DNA of 64,000 bases from positions 744,001-808,000 of the forward strand of contig NZ_CP129107.1 in assembly GCF_030406725.1 (NCBI RefSeq), written 5' to 3'. The notes below the pieces were generated by a model. It was not told the DNA's origin. It made no database searches and saw only the letters and a program-made list of their open reading frames with translations. Numbering within the stretch: the first letter of the stretch is position 1; the number at the start of each line of letters is the position of its first letter. The position numbers and the translations under genes were made by a program. The stretch comes from Alteriqipengyuania flavescens. Its GTDB lineage: Bacteria; Pseudomonadota; Alphaproteobacteria; Sphingomonadales; Sphingomonadaceae. Positions 59,936 to 64,000 of this stretch are shown piece by piece.

Positions 59936-61117
59936 ATGTCATTCCTGCAATCCCTGGCCTCCGCCTTCAAGGGCGGCGGGCCAGCGCGCGTGCCTATCGC
60001 GCGCAGTTTCGTTTCGCCCTGGGCTTACGCCTTCGAGCCGGGCGGGCCGCGTGCGCCGTTCGATTACGATGCGGCGGTGCGGCGCTCCTTTGCAGAAAAC
60101 CCGGTTGCGCAGCGCAGCGTGCGTATCGTGGCGGAAGGGGTCGGCGGCGCGCCGGTCTCCGCGTCCGACGATGCGGCGCTGGCCCTGCTTGTCCAGCCGA
60201 GCGCGGGGCAGTCCCTGCTGGAGACGCTCAGCGCGCACCTCCTGCTCCATGGCAACGCCTTCGTGCAGGTGATGAAGGACGGCGGCGGTCGCCCATGCGA
60301 GCTGTTCGCCCTGCGCCCGGACCGCATGACGGTGAAGCCCGGGCCGGACGGCTGGCCCGCCGCCTTCCGCTATACGGTCGGCCAGCACGACATCGACCTT
60401 GCGGTCGAGGACGAGAACGGCTGGCCCAACGTCATCCACCTCAAGAGCTTCCACCCGACCGACGACCATTACGGCGCCGGAACGCTGGCGGCGGCGGAAC
60501 AGGCAGTGGCGATCCACAACGCGGCCAGCGCCTGGAACCGCGCGCTGCTGGAAAACGCCGCGCGGCCGAGCGGCGCACTGGTCTATGACGGCGGGGACGC
60601 ATCCACCCTCACCCCCGACCAGTTCGAGCGGCTGAAGGCCGAACTCGCCACCGCGTTCAGCGGGCAGGCGAATGCCGGGCGGCCGATGCTGCTGGAAGGC
60701 GGCCTCAAGTGGCAGTCGATGGCGCTGTCGCCCGCCGACATGGATTTTGCCGAGCTGAAAGCCGCCGCCGCCCGCGACATCGCGCTCGCTTTCGGCGTGC
60801 CGCCCATGCTGCTCGGCCTGCCGGGCGACAACACCTATGCCAATTACCGCGAGGCCAACCGTGCGCTGTGGCGGCTGACCCTGCTGCCGATGGCGGAGAA
60901 AATCCTGTCCGGCATCGCCCACGGCCTCTCGCCATGGTTCGAAGGGCCAGAATCAAACGGGCTGGCCCTGACGGTCGATCTCGACCGCGTGCCGGCCCTG
61001 TCGGAAGATCGCGAGCGCTTGTGGAGCCAGCTGTCGGCGGCCGACTTCCTCTCTGCCGAAGAAAAGCGCGCGATGCTCGGCCTCGAACCCGCCACTACCA
61101 AGGAGACGGCGCAATGA
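59936..61117 (+). CDS. phage/GTA portal protein, HK97 family
   Basis: A 393-residue portal forming the DNA-entry ring. Features: RSFAENPVAQRSVRIVAEGVGG, LLLHGNAFVQVMKDGGGRPCELFALRPDRMTV, VIHLKSFHPTDDHYGAGTLAAAEQAVAIHNAASAWNRALLENAARPSGAL and the LGLPGDNTYANYREANRALWRLTLLPM crown region. RBS AAAGGAA. Its stop overlaps the DUF6127 start (ATGA). It corresponds to RcGTA gene 3. Confidence 0.95.
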   Translation: MSFLQSLASAFKGGGPARVPIARSFVSPWAYAFEPGGPRAPFDYDAAVRRSFAENPVAQRSVRIVAEGVGGAPVSASDDAALALLVQPSAGQSLLETLSAHLLLHGNAFVQVMKDGGGRPCELFALRPDRMTVKPGPDGWPAAFRYTVGQHDIDLAVEDENGWPNVIHLKSFHPTDDHYGAGTLAAAEQAVAIHNAASAWNRALLENAARPSGALVYDGGDASTLTPDQFERLKAELATAFSGQANAGRPMLLEGGLKWQSMALSPADMDFAELKAAAARDIALAFGVPPMLLGLPGDNTYANYREANRALWRLTLLPMAEKILSGIAHGLSPWFEGPESNGLALTVDLDRVPALSEDRERLWSQLSAADFLSAEEKRAMLGLEPATTKETAQ

Positions 61118-61437
61118 CCCGTGAAGACATGCTGGCGCGGCTGATCGCGCAGGCCTCCCTGCCAAATGGGATGCAGGATGGCGGCGACCTGGTGACGCTG
61201 CGCGCCATCGTGGAGGAATCGAGCGAGCTCGGCGCAGCGCGCGTGCTCGACCGGCTCGGCCTCGGCGATGCAAACGCGCAGGACGACATCGACGAGTTGC
61301 GCGAGCTGTTGTCGGCCTGGCGCGACGCCAAGGCGAGCGCGTGGAAAGCCATCATCGAATGGGCCGTGCGCGCGGTCATGGCCTTGCTGCTGATCGGCAT
61401 CGCCGTGCGGCTCGGCGTCCCGGAGATGCTCAAGTGA
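61114..61437 (+). CDS. DUF6127 family GTA-cluster protein
   Basis: A 107-residue protein with a charged N-terminal half and one C-terminal membrane helix (AVRAVMALLLIGIAVRLGV, about 84-102). The name DUF6127 is from memory of GTA clusters in Erythrobacteraceae. It occupies the position of RcGTA gene 3.5, between portal and protease, where a small protein is usual. Overlaps with both neighbours (ATGA and GTGA) show translational coupling. Function unknown. Confidence 0.75.
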   Translation: MTREDMLARLIAQASLPNGMQDGGDLVTLRAIVEESSELGAARVLDRLGLGDANAQDDIDELRELLSAWRDAKASAWKAIIEWAVRAVMALLLIGIAVRLGVPEMLK

Positions 61438-61898
61438 CCCCGGAACAAGTCCGGGGTGACGGGCCGGAACAAGCCCGGGGTGACGGGCCGGGCCCTGTCC
61501 GGGCAGGCCTGCGCTTTGCCGGCTATGCCGCGCTGTTCGACACGGCCGACGGCGTCGGCGACGTGATCCGCAAGGGCGCGTTCGCCCGGACGCTGGCCGC
61601 GCGTACCGCGCCGATCCCGCTGTTCTGGCAACACCGCCCGACCCAGCGGATCGGCTGGATCGAGCGGGCGGAAGAGGACGACAGGGGCCTGCGCGTGATC
61701 GCCGCGATCGACGTGCCGGAAAGCCGCGGGGCAGCCGCGCTGGCCGCCGGTGCCGCCCGCGGCCTCAGCTTCGGCTACCGCGCCCGTGCCTTCCGCAAGA
61801 CCGCGAACGGCCGCGAGCTGGACGTGCTCGACCTCGCCGAAGTCAGTCTCGTCACCCATCCGCTCCACCCACAGGCGCGGGTCCACTTCGTCGGCTGA
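61434..61898 (+). CDS. HK97-type prohead protease with repeat-derived N-terminus
   Basis: A 154-residue U35-type maturation protease: LRFAGYAALFDTADGVGDVIRKGAF, IPLFWQHRPTQRIGWI (His), GAARGLSFGYRARAF (catalytic Ser) and VLDLAEVSLVTHPLHPQARV. The only in-frame start ahead of the conserved region is the GTG at 61434, overlapping the previous stop (GTGA). The first 24 codons then fall in three 24-bp units of the palindromic repeat, giving PEQVRGDG, PEQARGDG and PGPVRAG. The peptide should be an unstructured extension. Confidence 0.88.
   Translation: MTPEQVRGDGPEQARGDGPGPVRAGLRFAGYAALFDTADGVGDVIRKGAFARTLAARTAPIPLFWQHRPTQRIGWIERAEEDDRGLRVIAAIDVPESRGAAALAAGAARGLSFGYRARAFRKTANGRELDVLDLAEVSLVTHPLHPQARVHFVG
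61438..61505. repeat. tandem array of the REP-like palindrome inside the protease gene
   Basis: Two nearly identical 24-bp units (61440-61463 and 61464-61487) and a degenerate third (61488 to about 61505). The first contains CCCCGGAACAAGTCCGGGG as at 59468. The 24-base period keeps the protease frame open. Confidence 0.85.
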
Positions 61899-61931
61899 CC
61901 GTGAGGCCGCGCGGGGGGAATCCGCCTCGCC

Positions 61932-62044
61932 TCTCCCCTCCCCGTGGGGAGGGGCCGGGGGTGGGGGTTCCACGTCCGCGAACGCGCTCCCCACCATTAC
62001 CCTCGAACCCCCATCCCAACCCTTCCCCGCGGGGAAGGGCTTTT
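61932..62044. repeat. second palindromic repeat family, inverted pair ahead of capsid gene
   Basis: Element 1 has CCCCTCCCC-GTG-GGGGAGGGG, followed by CCGGGGGTGGGGGTTC. Element 2, inverted, has GAACCCCCATCCCAA before the perfect 20-bp palindrome CCCTTCCCCGCGGGGAAGGG (62020-62039) and ends with CTTTT. Together they fill the 175-base protease-capsid spacer. The second hairpin could also act as a terminator. Confidence 0.8.
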
Positions 62045-62073
62045 GCTTGCCACCACCACAAGAAGGAATTGCC

Positions 62074-63252
62074 ATGGACATGAACCCCACGACTCCCGCC
62101 GCAGACATCGCTGCCGACCCGATCGAACAGAGTTTCGACATCGTCGCGCGGCAGGCCATTCTCGAAGAAAATCAAAAGGGCGCGGATGCGGCCATCACCG
62201 CGCTACGCAGCGATGTCGACGAGGTGAAGGCCCGCGTCGACCGCATCGGCCGCGCCGCGACCCGCCCAGCCATCGCCGGCGCTTCGACCGTCACGACCGA
62301 AGTGAAAGGCTTCGTCGACGGCTACCTGCGGCGCGGCTCGACCCACGAGATCAAGTCGATCAGCGGCGCGGTGCCGGGCGACGGCGGTTATGCCGTCCCG
62401 CGCGAAATCGATGCGATGATCGCCGCCGAGCTGAAGGAAATCAGCCCGATCCGTGCCATCTCGCAGGTCGTCCAGACCGGCAGCGCGGGCTATCGCAAGC
62501 TCGTCACCACCGGTGGCACCGCGTCGGGCTGGGTCTCCGAAACCGCCGGCCGCCCCGAAACCGACAGCCCCCGCTTCGAGGAAGTCGCCCCGCCGACGGG
62601 CGAGCTCTACGCCAACCCGGCGGCCAGCCAGGCGATGCTGGACGATGCCGGCTTCGACCTCGAAAGCTGGCTGGCGAGCGAGATCGCCATGGAATTCGCC
62701 CGCGCCGAAGGGGCCGCCTTCGTCAGCGGCAGCGGCTTCGACCGACCGAGCGGCTTCCTCAACGCGCCGGCCACCACCGACGGGGATGCCACGCGCAATT
62801 TCGGCGCGCTGCAGTATGTCGCCAGCGGCGATGCGGACGGGTTCGACGCGAATGCGGATGCCAAGCTTATCGACCTCGTCCACACGCTGAAGGCCGGGCA
62901 TCGCCAGGGGGCCAGCTTCGTGATGAACTCCGCCACCCTGGCCGAGGTCCGCAAGCTCAAGACGGCCGACGGCGCGTTCCTGTGGCAGCCGGGCCTGGTG
63001 GAAGGCCAGCCGGATCGCCTGCTGGGCTACAACGTGGTCGAGGCCGAGGACATGCCGGACATCGGCGCCGGGGAATTCCCGATCGCTTTCGGCAACTTCC
63101 GTGCGGGCTATCTGATCACGGAACGCACCGCAACGCAGATCCTGCGCGATCCTTTCACCAACAAGCCCTTCGTCCACTTCTACGCGACCAAGCGCGTGGG
63201 CGGACAGTTGCTGGATTCCAACGCGATCAAGCTGCTGCGAATCGAAGCGTAA
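62074..63252 (+). CDS. major capsid protein, HK97 fold
   Basis: A 392-residue phage/GTA major capsid precursor. The N-terminal ~70 residues (ADIAADPIEQSFDIVARQAILEENQKGADAAITALRSDVDEVKARVDRI) form the coiled scaffold domain removed by the prohead protease. The shell domain follows: GGYAVPREIDAMIAAELKEISPIRAISQVV, RFEEVAPPTGELYANPAASQAMLDDAGFDLESWL, FVSGSGFDRPSGFLN and KPFVHFYATKRVGG. RBS AAGGAATTGCC. RcGTA gene 5 equivalent. Confidence 0.95.
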   Translation: MDMNPTTPAADIAADPIEQSFDIVARQAILEENQKGADAAITALRSDVDEVKARVDRIGRAATRPAIAGASTVTTEVKGFVDGYLRRGSTHEIKSISGAVPGDGGYAVPREIDAMIAAELKEISPIRAISQVVQTGSAGYRKLVTTGGTASGWVSETAGRPETDSPRFEEVAPPTGELYANPAASQAMLDDAGFDLESWLASEIAMEFARAEGAAFVSGSGFDRPSGFLNAPATTDGDATRNFGALQYVASGDADGFDANADAKLIDLVHTLKAGHRQGASFVMNSATLAEVRKLKTADGAFLWQPGLVEGQPDRLLGYNVVEAEDMPDIGAGEFPIAFGNFRAGYLITERTATQILRDPFTNKPFVHFYATKRVGGQLLDSNAIKLLRIEA

Positions 63253-63274
63253 GCAGCCCAAAACCCGCGCGGGG

Positions 63275-63320
63275 AACGGCGCGGCCTTGCCCCCTTGGGC
63301 CGCGCCGTTTTCGCCTTTTT
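63275..63320 (+). terminator. strong terminator after the capsid gene
   Basis: AACGGCGCGGCC pairs perfectly with GGCCGCGCCGTT (12 bp, 11-base loop), followed by TTTCGCC and TTTTT. It lies 22 bases past the capsid stop, inside the cluster. A second hairpin, CGCCCGC-TTTG-GCGGGCG with TTTCC after it (63324-63345), follows at once. Confidence 0.85.
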
Positions 63321-63341
63321 GTGCGCCCGCTTTGGCGGGCG

Positions 63342-63424
63342 TTTCCTCGGCACTGCTCCCTTCGCGGGGACTTCGTTCCCGCTGCGGGGTGCCTGCGGTC
63401 GGCCGGTCGGCCTCTGGCACCGCC
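63342..63424 (-). repeat. 83-bp dispersed intergenic repeat, copy B
   Basis: On the minus strand this reads as copy A at 30481-30563 with about 12 differences in 83 (hand alignment). It occupies the spacer between the capsid terminator and the connector gene. Confidence 0.75.
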
Positions 63425-63467
63425 AAGGCGGCGCAATCGTGCCGACAGGATCTTGATGAGGTTATCT

Positions 63468-64000
63468 ATGCGACAGGTCATTTCCACCGCGCCCCTGCCT
63501 GCCGCGGCTCTGGGCGAATTGAAACAGTGGCTGGCGATCTCCACCCCCGCCCAGGACGAGGCCCTCGGCGGCCTCCTGAACAGCGCACTCGACATGTGCG
63601 AGGCCTTTATCGGCCAGCGGCCGATCGAGGCCGAAATGCGCGAGACCGTGGTGGCGGACGGGACGTGGCAATCGCTCCTGACCCGGCCACTGCGCAGTAT
63701 CGACCGCGTGGAGGCCCTGGCGTCGGACGGCTCTGTCGGCAGCGCTCTCGACATGCGCCGGTACGAAATCGACATCGATCTTGAGGCCGTCGGACGCGTC
63801 CGTGCGCGTGAGCCGGGCGTCGGAGCAGTGGCGGTCCACTTCCGTGCCGGGATGGCACCGGACTGGGCAGGCCTTCCCGCAGCCATCCGCCACGGTATCG
63901 TGCGCCTGGCGGCCGCGATGTTCCGCGCCCGCGACGAGGCCGAGGCACCTGCCGCCCTGCCCGCATCCGTCGCCGCCCTGTGGCAGCCTTACCGGCGCAT
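63468..64000 (+). CDS. head-tail connector protein, gp6/phiE125 gp8-like, truncated by window end
   Basis: An ATG at 63468 opens a frame that stays open to the window edge (177 codons). The product starts RQVISTAPLPAAALGELKQWLAISTPAQDEALGGLLNSALDMCEAFIGQRP, typical of phage gp6-like head completion proteins, and has IRHGIVRLAAAMFRARDEAE near the visible end. It corresponds to RcGTA gene 6. No strong RBS is evident (GATGAGG lies upstream). The stop and the rest of the cluster lie outside. Confidence 0.85.
   Translation, partial: MRQVISTAPLPAAALGELKQWLAISTPAQDEALGGLLNSALDMCEAFIGQRPIEAEMRETVVADGTWQSLLTRPLRSIDRVEALASDGSVGSALDMRRYEIDIDLEAVGRVRAREPGVGAVAVHFRAGMAPDWAGLPAAIRHGIVRLAAAMFRARDEAEAPAALPASVAALWQPYRR

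Noticed and set aside
57302-64000. Complete prophage
   Set aside because: No integrase, repressor, lysis or replication genes are visible; gene content and order (terS, terL, portal, small protein, protease, capsid, connector) match a GTA. A defective prophage cannot be fully excluded because the rest lies outside.
1-64000. tRNA or rRNA genes and CRISPR arrays
   Set aside because: I looked through all spacers for cloverleaf-ending GGTTCGA-type sequences and for regularly spaced repeats and saw none. A dedicated scan with a tRNA covariance model would settle this.

Overview
The window is a GC-rich (roughly 65%) alphaproteobacterial chromosome segment, almost certainly from the Sphingomonadales and most like the Erythrobacteraceae (Erythrobacter/Qipengyuania type). 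The clearest pointers are a bacterial serine palmitoyltransferase with its own acyl carrier protein (sphingolipid synthesis), the cell-cycle regulators CtrA and DivK, a PHA depolymerase, exosortase-A-associated polysaccharide genes and an alphaproteobacterial gene transfer agent (GTA)-type head cluster. Genes are densely packed: there is no gene-free stretch longer than about 280 bases, and many neighbours overlap by 4 bases. I found no rRNA, tRNA, CRISPR array, transposase or integrase.

Layout. 0-3.2 kb: a truncated SPFH/band-7 membrane protein with a 30-bp palindrome upstream, RecQ helicase and two small lipoproteins. 3.3-8.8 kb: a five-gene translationally coupled acyl-CoA operon (SDR, acyl-CoA dehydrogenase, CoA-transferase, thiolase, HTD2-like hydratase). 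8.7-15.4 kb: PPK2 kinase, phenylalanine hydroxylase, a LacI regulator, small envelope proteins, UppP and an M13 peptidase. 15.5-21.8 kb: ABC exporter, PHA depolymerase, DUF4126 protein, lipoprotein, thiolase and MaoC hydratase. 21.9-25.9 kb: an exosortase-A-associated surface polysaccharide segment (acyltransferase, O-ligase, divergent glycosyltransferase). 26-31.5 kb: a large acidic membrane protein, LptB, RpoN and CtrA. 31.5-41.4 kb: TrmB, SDR, malic enzyme, MutS, small proteins, 3-hydroxybutyryl-CoA dehydrogenase, cobalamin adenosyltransferase and GluQRS. 41.6-48.7 kb: HNH nuclease, a kynA-kynB-kynU tryptophan catabolic operon, DUF4112 protein, a solute-binding lipoprotein, PilZ, DksA and a Sel1 protein. 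48.7-57.2 kb: GNAT, GDPD, RidA, HAD and DUF3572 genes on the minus strand, then DivK, ACP and SPT, a coiled-coil membrane protein, OsmC, a small HTH/microprotein module and a VTT membrane protein.

57.3-64 kb: the start of a GTA-like capsid and packaging cluster (small terminase, TerL, portal, DUF6127, prohead protease, major capsid, gp6-like connector running off the end). It is led by a sigma70-like promoter followed at once by a strong hairpin terminator. Its seams have been invaded by two families of short palindromic repeats, one pair flanking a GIY-YIG nuclease gene and one array forming the coding start of the prohead protease. An 83-bp dispersed repeat downstream of the capsid gene is also present, inverted, between rpoN and ctrA.

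Metabolically the window shows acyl-CoA and PHB turnover, aromatic amino acid breakdown (Phe to Tyr, Trp to anthranilate) and envelope lipid and polysaccharide construction. The regulatory genes (CtrA, DivK, RpoN, DksA, PilZ) fit a dimorphic or cell-cycle-regulated alphaproteobacterium.
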